From Candidatus Kuenenia stuttgartensis (GTDB taxonomy: Bacteria; Planctomycetota; Phycisphaerae; Sedimentisphaerales; CAMDDF01), in contig CAMDDF010000003.1 in assembly GCA_945890885.1 (NCBI GenBank), forward strand, positions 1-48,168: a stretch of 48,168 bases of DNA, in the 5' to 3' direction. Positions 24,917 through 33,632 of this stretch are shown in pieces. Every line of letters starts with the position of its first letter. Position 1 is the stretch's first letter. The notes beneath the pieces are model-generated. The model did not search any database. It worked only from the letters and a program-made list of their open reading frames with translations, and was not told the origin of the DNA. A program made the position numbers and the translations under genes.

Positions 24917-26239
24917 ATGGCAAATAATTTTAAAGCAGGTGCGGCACAAACTGATATAAGCCCGAAAGATTCGCAATTTCTGTTCGGTTATCCACACGTT
25001 AAAAGGTACAGCACAGGCATTCACGACAGGCTGTGGAGTTCGGCATTGTATCTTTCTGATGGAAAAAACGAAGTTATGTTTATTGCTAACGATATAATTT
25101 TCGTAAGCAAAGATCAGTCGAAATATATCCGTCAGCAAATCAGCAAACAAATACCGATAAAGCCTGAAAATATAATGGTAACTGCAACGCATACACATTC
25201 CGGGCCGATTACCCTCGATTATATAAGCAATGAAGCTGACCCTGTCGTGCCTAAGACAGACACAAAATATGTCAAGTTTATGCAGGAGCAAATTATAAAA
25301 GCTGCTGTAAATGCGTATAATTCCGCTGAGCCTGCAAAGGTCGGTTTGGCTATCGCTGATGATACCGGAGTCGGCACCAATCGAAGAAATCCGAACGGGC
25401 CCGCCGACCATAATGTACCTGTGATGGTGGTCAAAAACTTATCGGGCAATAAAAATATTGCCTGCATGCTTGTCTGCTCTATGCACCCGACTGTTCTGCA
25501 CGAGGATTCAACTTTGGTCAGCGGAGATTTTCCTGGACTATCGCGGATATATCTTCAGGAAAATGTTCTCGGCAAGGATTGCCCTGTGTTGCATCATACG
25601 GGCCCTGCCGGCAATCAAAGCCCGCGCCATGTAACCAAGGCAAATACATTTGATGAAGCAAAACGGCTCGGCGAAATCCTCGGCAAGGCAGCCGAAAAGG
25701 CAATTGAAAAAATTGAATACCAATCCGATTTAACAATAAAAGCCAGCGATATCCTTTTGAATGATTTGCCTAAACGCACATTTCCTGCTGTCGATGAAGC
25801 ATCATGCAAACTCAATAAAAGCGTGAACAGGCTGAAAATGCTTAGAGAAACTAAAGCATCATCACAAGAAATACGAACGGCGGAATGCGACTGGTTTGGA
25901 GCGGAAGAAACCCTAACGCTTTCAAAGGCTGCCGCTGATGGAAGACTTGAAAAAGCATACCCAATATGTCTGCCTGCTGAAATTCAGGTTTTCAAAGTCG
26001 GAAAGTGGAATTTTGTCGGCTGGCAAGGTGAAATATTCATCGAATATGCTCTGGAAATTAAAAAACAATCGCCAAATACGTTTGTAATCTCCGTTGCAAA
26101 CGGCGAAATGCAGGGATATATAGTAACCAAAGAGGCTTTCGATGAAGGCGGGTACGAAGCATCTAACGCTATGTTTAGTTATGAAGCCGGCGAAATATTT
26201 GTTGATAAAACTCTCGAAATTCTGGACGAACTTAAATAA
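24917..26239 (+). CDS. neutral/alkaline ceramidase-like hydrolase
   Basis: A 440-aa protein matching the N-terminal catalytic region of neutral/alkaline non-lysosomal ceramidases: GAAQTDISPKD at the start, HDRLWSSALYLSDG, VTATHTHSGP (zinc-binding histidines), GDFPGLSRIYLQENV and HTGPAGNQSPRH. It lacks a signal peptide and the C-terminal Ig-like domain of secreted ceramidases, so it is probably cytosolic. Such short homologues are frequent in planctomycete sugar operons, where they may cleave an amide or lactone other than ceramide (inference). AAGGA lies 8 nt upstream. Its TAA overlaps the ATG of an FGGY kinase remnant. Confidence 0.8.
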   Translation: MANNFKAGAAQTDISPKDSQFLFGYPHVKRYSTGIHDRLWSSALYLSDGKNEVMFIANDIIFVSKDQSKYIRQQISKQIPIKPENIMVTATHTHSGPITLDYISNEADPVVPKTDTKYVKFMQEQIIKAAVNAYNSAEPAKVGLAIADDTGVGTNRRNPNGPADHNVPVMVVKNLSGNKNIACMLVCSMHPTVLHEDSTLVSGDFPGLSRIYLQENVLGKDCPVLHHTGPAGNQSPRHVTKANTFDEAKRLGEILGKAAEKAIEKIEYQSDLTIKASDILLNDLPKRTFPAVDEASCKLNKSVNRLKMLRETKASSQEIRTAECDWFGAEETLTLSKAAADGRLEKAYPICLPAEIQVFKVGKWNFVGWQGEIFIEYALEIKKQSPNTFVISVANGEMQGYIVTKEAFDEGGYEASNAMFSYEAGEIFVDKTLEILDELK

Positions 26240-26301
26240 TGGAATATGTATTAGGTATAGACCTTGGCACCAGCAGGAATATTTCAAAAATTGTAGAATG
26301 A
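26239..26301 (+). pseudogene. 5' remnant of an FGGY sugar kinase
   Basis: The frame starts in a TAATG overlap with the previous gene and reads MEYVLGIDLGTS, the invariant phosphate-1 loop of xylulokinase/FGGY kinases, then R, seven unrelated codons and TGA at 26299-26301. The similarity stops after codon 12 or 13. The matching C-terminal piece lies at 27820-28092, beyond the phosphofructokinase gene. Confidence 0.8.
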
Positions 26302-26333
26302 TGTTAAATAAGTAAACACAAGGAGAAATGTTA

Positions 26334-27626
26334 ATGAAAAAAAATAAAAATGTATTATTTGGCATGTCTGGCGGACCAACGCCGGTGATCAACAACTCTC
26401 TGCGGGGAGTCATAGAAGCCTGTCGCAGTTACCCGTCCGAATTCGGGAAAATCTATGCCGGCTGGCACGGAATTGAGGGCGTTCTCCAAGAGGAACTGAT
26501 CGATATATCGGCTCAACCACAAAAAGAAATTGATCTATTGGCTACAACTCCTGCCGCAGGAGCTGTTGGCACATGTCGCTATAAGCTCACAGAGGATCGT
26601 GCGGAAGATTTTGAGCGAGTTATCGAGGTGCTAAAAGCTCACGATATTGGCTACTTTTTCTACAATGGCGGCAATGACTCTATGGATACCGCCAATAAGG
26701 TGTCCGATTTCGCTAAAGAGAGAAATCTGGATCTTACCGTAGTGGGAATTCCAAAAACGGTTGATAATGATCTGGGCGATCAGGAGATGACATACTGCGA
26801 CCATACCCCCGGTTATGGCTCAATCGCTCGTCATTGGGCTTGTATAATCCAAAATGCCAATGAGGAAAGCATGGGTTGTTGCACGCACAATCCTGTCGTC
26901 GTCATGGAGGCAATGGGCCGCGGCACGGGTTTCATTCCAGCCGCTGTCCGACTGGGAGACCCAAACCGTGAAATGCCTTTGCTTATTGTGATGCCGGAAA
27001 AGAAAATTACTCTTGAGCAAATTGCCGACACCGTCAGCGACAAGCTTAAACAACACGGTCGTTGTATTGTTGTTATGAACTCCGGGCAGGAGTTCGAACC
27101 TTACGGTGGAAAAGACGCCTTTGGGCACCCCGACGGTCTTACTGTTTCCGGGCGTACACAAGGCCTATTTTTGACCAGCTATTTGAGTTCAAAGAACCTT
27201 TCCAAATATGGACCGGCTTTGTGCAATGCTTGGGGAATTGAACAGCGTATGGTGTCGGCGCTTGCCTCCAAGGTCGATCGAGAAGAAGCTTTTCTCGTTG
27301 CAAGACATGCCGTTGAAATTGCTCTCAAGGAAGGAACGGGCTGGATGTCCACCATTGAACGTAAACCCGGAGACACCTATCAAGCTTATTACGACAAGGT
27401 TGCGTTAACTGTAATTGCGAACTCTATACGGGAAGTGCCGAATGACTGGATCACAGAAGACGGTTTTGATGTGACTGACGATTTCGTTAAATACGCCAAA
27501 CCTCTCATCGGTAACGAGTGGGCCGATGTGCCGCTTGAAGGTGGTGTCCAGAGATTTGCCCGTTTCAAGAAAATTTTCGCGGAGAAACGGTGTAAAGAGT
27601 ATGTGCCGATGATGTACAGGCCATAG
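26334..27626 (+). CDS. pfp: diphosphate-dependent 6-phosphofructokinase
   Basis: A 430-aa phosphofructokinase A-family enzyme phosphorylating fructose-6-phosphate. The nucleotide/PPi loop GMSGGPTPVINNS is at 10-22, GGND at 112-115 and PKTVDND at 140-146. The Asp after GGN and the Lys of PKTVDND mark PPi-using enzymes (ATP enzymes have GGDG and PGTIDND). MEAMGRGTGF and the C-terminal substrate loop are present. ATG 26334 is chosen since AGGAG is 8 nt upstream; the ATG two codons earlier is only 2 nt away. Hand-counted lines have 47-62% G+C against about 40-43% in neighbours, and it lies inside a broken kinase gene, so acquisition by transfer is likely. Confidence 0.9.
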   Translation: MKKNKNVLFGMSGGPTPVINNSLRGVIEACRSYPSEFGKIYAGWHGIEGVLQEELIDISAQPQKEIDLLATTPAAGAVGTCRYKLTEDRAEDFERVIEVLKAHDIGYFFYNGGNDSMDTANKVSDFAKERNLDLTVVGIPKTVDNDLGDQEMTYCDHTPGYGSIARHWACIIQNANEESMGCCTHNPVVVMEAMGRGTGFIPAAVRLGDPNREMPLLIVMPEKKITLEQIADTVSDKLKQHGRCIVVMNSGQEFEPYGGKDAFGHPDGLTVSGRTQGLFLTSYLSSKNLSKYGPALCNAWGIEQRMVSALASKVDREEAFLVARHAVEIALKEGTGWMSTIERKPGDTYQAYYDKVALTVIANSIREVPNDWITEDGFDVTDDFVKYAKPLIGNEWADVPLEGGVQRFARFKKIFAEKRCKEYVPMMYRP

Positions 27627-27668
27627 AAAAAAGCGGGAATAAAAATAATACTTAATGATAGGATTACA

Positions 27669-27741
27669 CTACTGTCCGGTAAAAGTTTCAGGGATTTAAG
27701 GATAAAACGTGCCTGGAAAACAAGTTTTTACCGGACAGTAG
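27669..27741. mobile_element. 73-bp MITE-like element
   Basis: Perfect 16-bp terminal inverted repeats CTACTGTCCGGTAAAA (27669-27684) and its complement (27726-27741) flank a 41-nt interior. The flanks carry a 4-bp direct repeat TACA (27665-27668 and 27742-27745), the expected target duplication. No transposase is encoded. A long-loop hairpin with no other role is the alternative. Confidence 0.65.
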
Positions 27742-27819
27742 TACAAAGCTGTTATCCGCCCGCGCCTTGATCATCATATGACTGCAATAGGAGCTGGCAT
27801 AAAAATACCACAGATATGA

Positions 27820-28092
27820 GATGGTTTACAGGGATTTGATAATATCAAAGAAAATCACATGTGCGGCCATTTTGCCAGGGCAATTATGAAGTCAACCGCC
27901 GAAACTTTGAAAAATCTGATTGATTGCCTTTGTACTGCCGAAAAGCCTTTAAATGCGGCAGCTACCGGCGGCGGTGCTAAAAGCAATTTCTGGCTAAAAA
28001 TCTGTTCCGAAAAAACCGGCGTAAATATCTTCCGTGCCGACTGCCACGAACCGGCAACCAAAGGAGCCGCAATTACTACCGGGCACTTTTAA
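27820..28092 (+). pseudogene. C-terminal remnant of an FGGY sugar kinase
   Basis: The frame from 27820 to the TAA at 28090-28092 reads DGLQGFDNIKENH, then HFARAIMKSTAETLKNLI and AATGGGAKSNFWLKICSEKT, ending KGAAITTG. This is the FGGY_C block of xylulokinase-type enzymes: the helix carrying HLARAILEG and the adenosine loop ATGGGAKSxxW. A stop (TGA 27817) precedes it, and it ends about 50-70 residues before the usual C-terminus. It belongs with the 5' remnant at 26239; roughly 350 internal codons are missing and pfp occupies the gap. Confidence 0.8.
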
Positions 28093-28111
28093 AAGCAATC
28101 GGCCGCAGTTT

Positions 28112-28543
28112 TTACTCAGGTCTTTGTCTGAATTCTATAACTTCACCATCCGGCCCGCAAAAATACGCAACCCAAACATCGGGCCTGAATTCAACAGGTT
28201 CGCCGAGAAATTTAACGCCTCTCTGTTTCAATTGTGCAATGTGTGTGTGAAAATCATTAACTTCAAAACCGATGTGAGTCAGCCCATGGTCGTATTGATT
28301 CATATTTCCGGCTTTATTTTGACCTTTGGGATTTGCATATTCAAATATTTCAAGCATTGCGTCGCCTAATTGCAGATGAGCAATTTTACAGACGGCTCCC
28401 TTAACGCCTATCACCCTTGCGATTCGATCATCTGTGATGTTAAGCTCCATAAGCACTTTCATCCCAAGAAAATCCCTGTAAAATTCCAGGGATTTTTCCA
28501 TACTGCTTACGCCCAAACCGACATGTCCCAAACTTTTAATCAT
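28112..28543 (-). CDS. VOC-family (glyoxalase/epimerase-like) protein
   Basis: A 143-aa vicinal-oxygen-chelate protein with two beta-alpha-beta-beta-beta modules. Metal positions fit the family: His in SLGHVGLGV, Glu in GDAMLEIFEY, His in GLTHIGFEV and Glu in GEVIEFRQ. Length and wording are close to methylmalonyl-CoA epimerase and lactoylglutathione lyase, but I cannot separate these by sequence. ATG 28543 has AAGGA 7 nt upstream. It is the last gene of the ALDH-E1-malic enzyme-VOC unit, directly after the malic enzyme stop. A second VOC protein sits beside the other fused E1 at 42671. Confidence 0.82.
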   Translation of the reverse strand: MIKSLGHVGLGVSSMEKSLEFYRDFLGMKVLMELNITDDRIARVIGVKGAVCKIAHLQLGDAMLEIFEYANPKGQNKAGNMNQYDHGLTHIGFEVNDFHTHIAQLKQRGVKFLGEPVEFRPDVWVAYFCGPDGEVIEFRQRPE

Positions 28544-28546
28544 CAT

Positions 28547-29935
28547 TTATTCCTTATATGCATCTGCCACAGCTTTTGCAACTTGCTTGTGAATCTCTCT
28601 GTCGAGAATATCAGGCAAAATCATTCCCTCAGGGGTAAGTTCCGCAAGTTTTCTCGCTGCTGCCAGCTGCATATCAATGGTTATATCTTTAGCTTTGACA
28701 TCAAGGGCACCCCTGAATAATCCGGGATACGCAAGAGCATTGTTAATTGTTCTGCCATCTACCGCAACTGCTGCACCTGCACTTAAAGCGTCATCAACAC
28801 TGATCTCGCCCTTGGGGTTGCTCAATGGAAATGCCAGCGAATTTTTAGCCATCACAGAAATCATTTTCTTTGACACCATATCAGGCTGAGCGACACCAAT
28901 AAAAATATCTCTGTCTTTAAAGCCTTCCAGTAAATCGCCTTTTATGTTGCTTTTATTTGTTATCTCCGCAAGTTTGTGCTTGTAGGGATTCATCCGTTCT
29001 GTTCTGCCCTTGTAAATTGCACCGACAGAATCATAAACGACAATATCCTTAAGACCAAATTCAAGGAGCATCATAGTTATCGCATGTCCGGCTGCGCCTG
29101 CACCAAGTATTATCGCGGTACAGTCTTGCGGTTTGCGGTTAGTCCTTTTTAATGCAGTAATCAATGCTGCCAATAAAACCGTTGCTGTGCCGTGCTGGTC
29201 ATCGTGAAAGACAGGAATATTGAGCCTTGCCTGTAATTTTTCTTCCACTTCAAAGCATGTAGGTGCAGAAATATCTTCAAGCTGAATGGCACCGAAACTT
29301 TGTGCGATTCTGCATACTGTTTCCACGATTACGTCAGGGTCTTTTGAATCTATAAGAATAGGGACAGCACTAATGCCTGTAAATTCGGCAAATATAGCAG
29401 CTTTGCCTTCCATAACCGGCAATGATGGTAGAATACCTATATTGCCCAAGCCCAAAACTGCGGTGCCATCGGTTACAATGGCTACTCTGTCGCACAGGCC
29501 TGTCAGTTCCCACGCAGACTCAGGTTCTTCAACTATTTTAGTGCAGATAGACGCTACGCCGGGGGTGTAAATCATTCTAAGGTCAGTAAGATTCGTTATC
29601 GGGACTCTGCTTATCATTTCAATAGCACCGCGACGGTGAATTTCAAGGACATTATCTTTGACGCTTAGAATTTCTATTCCTTCAATTGCCTTGAGCTGAT
29701 CAGTGACTTCATTAAGATGCTTTTTGCTGGTGCAGTAGACCTGGATATCTCTGATTTTGCTGTGGCTTTCGATTCCAACCGTAGTGATATCGCCGACATG
29801 TGCCTGCGCCTTTCCTATTGCCGTGGTAATTTTACCAAGCATTCCCGGCTTATCGGAAATTTTGCATTGCAAGGTATAAATTTCAGAAGCTCGATAACGC
29901 TCCTGCCAGCTTGTTTTATTGATGTCCATTTTCAT
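28547..29935 (-). CDS. ACT-domain NAD(P)-dependent malic enzyme
   Basis: A 462-aa malic enzyme, decarboxylating malate to pyruvate (or a related 2-hydroxyacid to a 2-oxoacid). Residues about 18-100 are an ACT-like ligand domain (IYTLQCKISDKPGMLGKI). The malic domain follows with TPGVASICTKI, VTDGTAVLGLGNIG, PVMEGKAAIF and HDDQHGTATV, then the NAD domain with ILGAGAAGHAI and PLSNPKGEIS. ACT fusion suggests allosteric control by an amino acid or a similar small molecule. AGGA is 6 nt before the ATG. In this operon it may supply pyruvate, which the E1 protein upstream could use, or recycle reducing power. Confidence 0.9.
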   Translation of the reverse strand: MKMDINKTSWQERYRASEIYTLQCKISDKPGMLGKITTAIGKAQAHVGDITTVGIESHSKIRDIQVYCTSKKHLNEVTDQLKAIEGIEILSVKDNVLEIHRRGAIEMISRVPITNLTDLRMIYTPGVASICTKIVEEPESAWELTGLCDRVAIVTDGTAVLGLGNIGILPSLPVMEGKAAIFAEFTGISAVPILIDSKDPDVIVETVCRIAQSFGAIQLEDISAPTCFEVEEKLQARLNIPVFHDDQHGTATVLLAALITALKRTNRKPQDCTAIILGAGAAGHAITMMLLEFGLKDIVVYDSVGAIYKGRTERMNPYKHKLAEITNKSNIKGDLLEGFKDRDIFIGVAQPDMVSKKMISVMAKNSLAFPLSNPKGEISVDDALSAGAAVAVDGRTINNALAYPGLFRGALDVKAKDITIDMQLAAARKLAELTPEGMILPDILDREIHKQVAKAVADAYKE

Positions 29936-29946
29936 AAATTGTCCTT

Positions 29947-32121
29947 TTAAAGTTTTCTTTTTGCCGCTTTAAATATTGTTTCCTGTATATCATTTAACGA
30001 TGGACTGCAAACCGATTCAAGTTTCTTCGAAACAGGGTTCGGGATATCCAGTCCTGAAATTGTAGTAATCGGCCCGTCCAGATAATCAAAAAATTCAGCC
30101 TGACAATGTTCCGCAATCCTGGAACCAATGGAAAGACCTTTGGGGGCCTGCTCAACAATCACCAGCATTTTCGTCTTCTTAAAAGACTGGCCGATTGTTT
30201 CATAGTCAATATCATAAGGGCTAATCGTACGCAAATCAATCAATTCTACGCTGACACCCTGTTTTTTTAGATTTTCTGCCGCTTTTTGACATTCGTTTAT
30301 CATTTTGGAATAGCTAAGAACCGTTACGTCGCTGCCTTTATTGATAACCTTTGCTTTCCCAAAAGGAACGAAGTAATCCAGATTATCCTTTGGAACATCA
30401 CACTTGGTCGGATAAAGCTCGTGATGCTCAATCACAACAACAGGGTCTTTACTTTGCATGGCGGAATTAAAAAGTCCAATATAATCATAAGCATTGGATG
30501 GAGCAACAATCGTCCAGCCACTGAATAATGAAAAAATACCGACCGGATCCATTGAATGCTGACCGCCATAGCCGCAGCCAATTGCTATTCTCGTTCTGAG
30601 TACAACCGGCATATCGGTTGAGTTGCCATACATGTGACGCAATTTACCAATCTGATTAAAGAGCTGATCGGCAGCTACCAGAGCAAAGTCCGGAAACATA
30701 ATTTCAATAATAGGCTTCAAACCACTCATTGCTGCCCCGCCGCCTAAACCAACAAACCCGGATTCTGAAATAGGGGTATTCAATACCCTGTCCGGATATT
30801 TTGCGGGAAGTCCTTTGGTTGCGCCGTAGGGGCCTCCGCCAAAGTTAGCGATTTCTTCGCCCACAACAAATACACTATTATCTTTTTCCAGCCAGCGGCC
30901 TGTAACCGAAGAGATGGCTTCGACGTATGTCTTTTGCTCAACATCCGAAAAATCTTCCTTCTCGGTGAATTTGACACCATCAAATTCCTTGCCTGAACCT
31001 CGTATGCCTTCCTTAATCGTTGAAACATCCGGCCACAGTTTTTCCTGAACGCACAGTTTATTGTCATTCGTAACAGTACAAAATTTCAATGCAGTATGCA
31101 CCGCATCAATCGCTTTTTGTTTCAACTGCTCGATTTGAGAATCGGATAAGATTTTAAGTTCAACCAACTTTTGCGGAAACATCGCATAGGGGTCGAGACA
31201 TTGCCAGTTCGATTCTTCCTCTTTAACACGATACCCAAAGTTACTACCGGGAATCGGGCCAGCATGATGAAAGAAACGATAGCATTTGGCCTCAATCAAA
31301 GTAGCACCATTGCCTTCGCGAGCAGTCTGGGCAGCTTTCTGCAACCCCAAATGAACCGCAACAGGATCCATGCCGTCAACTATAATTCCTTTAATACCAT
31401 ATGCAATGGCTTTGACCACTAAATCAGGAGTGGCCGTCGAGTTCCTAATTGATGTTGCCACAGCATAGAGATTGTTCTCGATAAAATAAACCGCTGGAAG
31501 TTTCCATATACCTGCCAGATTCAATGCTTCATGGAAGGCTCCCTGATTAACTGCACCATCGCCAAGGAAAGATACTACAATATTATTTGTTTTATTATAT
31601 TTCTCTGCGAATGCCGAACCTGTTGCAAGAGGAACGCCGCCTGCCACAATCGCATTAGTACCAAGAACACCGATCTTTTCATTTCGGAGATGCATCGAGC
31701 CGCCGCGACCGCCGCAGCACCCAATTGAAAGCCCCATGATCTCGCCCATAAGATTGGTTATTTCAACCTGAAGAGGCTGAGAAATCGTATCCTTTAAAAT
31801 ATTAAATCCGTTTTGGCAATGAAAACCAACAGCCTTGGAGAGGTAGTGATGATGCGCCCTGTGAGTCGAAGATACTTTATCGGATTTTTCCAACACCGAC
31901 ATCGCCCCTGCCGCACAAGCCTCATGGCCGATACTGGTATGAACGGGGCCGTGTATACAGCCATCTGCCGATAGTTTCAATAATGTCTGTTCGAATTCTC
32001 TGATGAGAAACAGCTCAAAAGCAATATTGGCCAATTTATCCGGCGATATTTTTTTATAATCGCTGTCTTCTACTATTATCTTTGTCAAATCAAAGTTATT
32101 GTCTAATTTTAAAGTTTTCAT
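29947..32121 (-). CDS. fused 2-oxoacid dehydrogenase E1 alpha-beta
   Basis: A 724-aa thiamine-diphosphate E1 component in which alpha and beta chains are one polypeptide. The alpha half (1 to about 350) has GHEACAAGAM, STHRAHHHYL, GLSIGCCGGRGGSMH and the ThDP-Mg motif GDGAVNQGAFHEALNLA...ENN. The beta half (about 385-724) has VGEEIANFGGGPYGATKGL, NTPISESGFVGLGGGAAMSG and DLRTISPYD. It decarboxylates pyruvate, acetoin or a branched-chain 2-oxoacid; the exact one is unclear. No lipoyl domain is present, unlike the paralogue at 40239. ALDH lies 5 bp upstream, malic enzyme 11 bp downstream. Confidence 0.88.
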   Translation of the reverse strand: MKTLKLDNNFDLTKIIVEDSDYKKISPDKLANIAFELFLIREFEQTLLKLSADGCIHGPVHTSIGHEACAAGAMSVLEKSDKVSSTHRAHHHYLSKAVGFHCQNGFNILKDTISQPLQVEITNLMGEIMGLSIGCCGGRGGSMHLRNEKIGVLGTNAIVAGGVPLATGSAFAEKYNKTNNIVVSFLGDGAVNQGAFHEALNLAGIWKLPAVYFIENNLYAVATSIRNSTATPDLVVKAIAYGIKGIIVDGMDPVAVHLGLQKAAQTAREGNGATLIEAKCYRFFHHAGPIPGSNFGYRVKEEESNWQCLDPYAMFPQKLVELKILSDSQIEQLKQKAIDAVHTALKFCTVTNDNKLCVQEKLWPDVSTIKEGIRGSGKEFDGVKFTEKEDFSDVEQKTYVEAISSVTGRWLEKDNSVFVVGEEIANFGGGPYGATKGLPAKYPDRVLNTPISESGFVGLGGGAAMSGLKPIIEIMFPDFALVAADQLFNQIGKLRHMYGNSTDMPVVLRTRIAIGCGYGGQHSMDPVGIFSLFSGWTIVAPSNAYDYIGLFNSAMQSKDPVVVIEHHELYPTKCDVPKDNLDYFVPFGKAKVINKGSDVTVLSYSKMINECQKAAENLKKQGVSVELIDLRTISPYDIDYETIGQSFKKTKMLVIVEQAPKGLSIGSRIAEHCQAEFFDYLDGPITTISGLDIPNPVSKKLESVCSPSLNDIQETIFKAAKRKL

Positions 32122-32126
32122 ATTAC

Positions 32127-33572
32127 CTATCTATATTTAATATATGCCACTTTATGTTCAGTGAAGAACTCTACGCCGGTATGGCCAGCCTCTGGAATAC
32201 CACAGCCCGATAATTTAACGCCGCCAAAACTCAGTTGAGGTTCCTTAACTGCCGTCGGAATATTAACATGAGTAAGGCCTACGTCCGTTTTTTCGACAAA
32301 GGTCAATGCCTTTTGCAGATCATTGGTATAGATGGACGAAGAAAGGCCAAATTTTACATTATTAGCGATATCAACTGCATCATCGAAATCCTTCGCCTTT
32401 ATTACTGAAAGAACCGGGCCGAATATCTCTTCCTGAGCAATAAACATACGCGGTGTTACATTTGTGAAAACAGTAGGCTCAATGAAACATCCGTTTGCTA
32501 AATCTTTATCTTTTATCTGCTTGCCGCCAATTACAAGATTCGCACCTTCAGCTTTGCCCTTTTCGATACAATCAAGAACGTCTTCTAGCTGACTTTTCCC
32601 GCAAACCGGGCCCATCGTTGTCGCAGAATCGGTTCCTTTGCCTACCTTAATCTTTTTAACTCGGTCGAGTACCATTTCTATAAATCTGTCATATACCGGT
32701 TCTTCTACAACGGCTCTGCTAGTAGAGGTACACCATTGGCCAGCACAGGCAAATACTGCCAAAACCGCTGAATCTGCCGCTATTTCAAGGTCAGCATCAG
32801 CTAAAACAACCAGAGGATTTTTGCCGCCCATCTCAAGCTGAGTGCGTGTTAAATTGTCAGCAGCGGCTTTGTTGATACCCATACCAACTTCAGTTGAGCC
32901 GGTAAAGGTTATTGCCTTAATAGCAGGATTTTCAACAAGAGCCTGGCCAATTACAGCACCACTGCCTGTTAAAAAGTTCAATACTCCAGCGGGCAAGCCG
33001 GCATCATCAAAAAGTTTTACAAATGCAGCACCAACACCGGGAGTTAAGTTGGCAGGCTTTAATATACAGGTATTGCCTGTAATCAATGCAGGTGTAACCT
33101 TTCGGCAAGGAACATTAAAAGGAAAATTCCAAGGCGATATGACGGCTACTACGCCAAGCGGAACTCTGATACCGTAAGCCAGCACGCCATCCCTTTCGGA
33201 CGGCATGATCTCACCGCCCAAGCGAATCCCTTCGTTGATCTGATAGTCCATCTCTTTAATGGCGGATGCTATTTCGCCTCTGGATTCGTTTAAAGTCTTA
33301 CCATTTTCAGCGGTTATCACTGCCGCGATTTGTTCGATTCTTTGCTGCATCAACGAAAGGGCCTTGCGAAGATATTCTGCTCTCTGGTAAACCGTCAGTT
33401 TACGCCAGCTCTTAAAAGCCTCTTTCGCTGTCTCTATCGCATGCTGAACATCTGCAACCGTTGACTTAGGCCAAGAACCAGTAATCTGTGTCAAATCCGC
33501 TGGGGCATAATGCTTATATATTGCCTTATCGCTCGCATCAACCCATCTGCCGTTAATAAAATTCTTATTCAT
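32127..33572 (-). CDS. aldehyde dehydrogenase, 2-oxoglutarate-semialdehyde type
   Basis: A 481-aa NAD(P) aldehyde dehydrogenase. Catalytic Cys is in CAGQWCTSTSR, the general base Glu in LEMGGKNP, and the NAD loop in FTGSTEVG; SPWNFPFN and EEIFGPVLSV are also present. The overall wording fits 2,5-dioxopentanoate (alpha-ketoglutarate semialdehyde) and succinate-semialdehyde dehydrogenases, as used in oxidative sugar-acid pathways; the exact aldehyde is an inference. AGGA is 7 nt upstream. It is first in the minus-strand unit and diverges from an FCD-type GntR gene. Confidence 0.88.
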   Translation of the reverse strand: MNKNFINGRWVDASDKAIYKHYAPADLTQITGSWPKSTVADVQHAIETAKEAFKSWRKLTVYQRAEYLRKALSLMQQRIEQIAAVITAENGKTLNESRGEIASAIKEMDYQINEGIRLGGEIMPSERDGVLAYGIRVPLGVVAVISPWNFPFNVPCRKVTPALITGNTCILKPANLTPGVGAAFVKLFDDAGLPAGVLNFLTGSGAVIGQALVENPAIKAITFTGSTEVGMGINKAAADNLTRTQLEMGGKNPLVVLADADLEIAADSAVLAVFACAGQWCTSTSRAVVEEPVYDRFIEMVLDRVKKIKVGKGTDSATTMGPVCGKSQLEDVLDCIEKGKAEGANLVIGGKQIKDKDLANGCFIEPTVFTNVTPRMFIAQEEIFGPVLSVIKAKDFDDAVDIANNVKFGLSSSIYTNDLQKALTFVEKTDVGLTHVNIPTAVKEPQLSFGGVKLSGCGIPEAGHTGVEFFTEHKVAYIKYR

Positions 33573-33632
33573 TATAATTTCCTAAAAAATAAGTTCCATT
33601 GTATATATTTTCTCATTATCGCAGAAAATCTA

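Noticed and set aside
24752-25411. A 219-codon minus-strand frame
   Set aside because: Antisense to the glycerate kinase and ceramidase-like genes, without a ribosome site or domain.
27669-27741. Terminator of pfp
   Set aside because: The loop of 41 nt and the 4-bp target duplication fit a transposable element better, though it could still act as a weak terminator.
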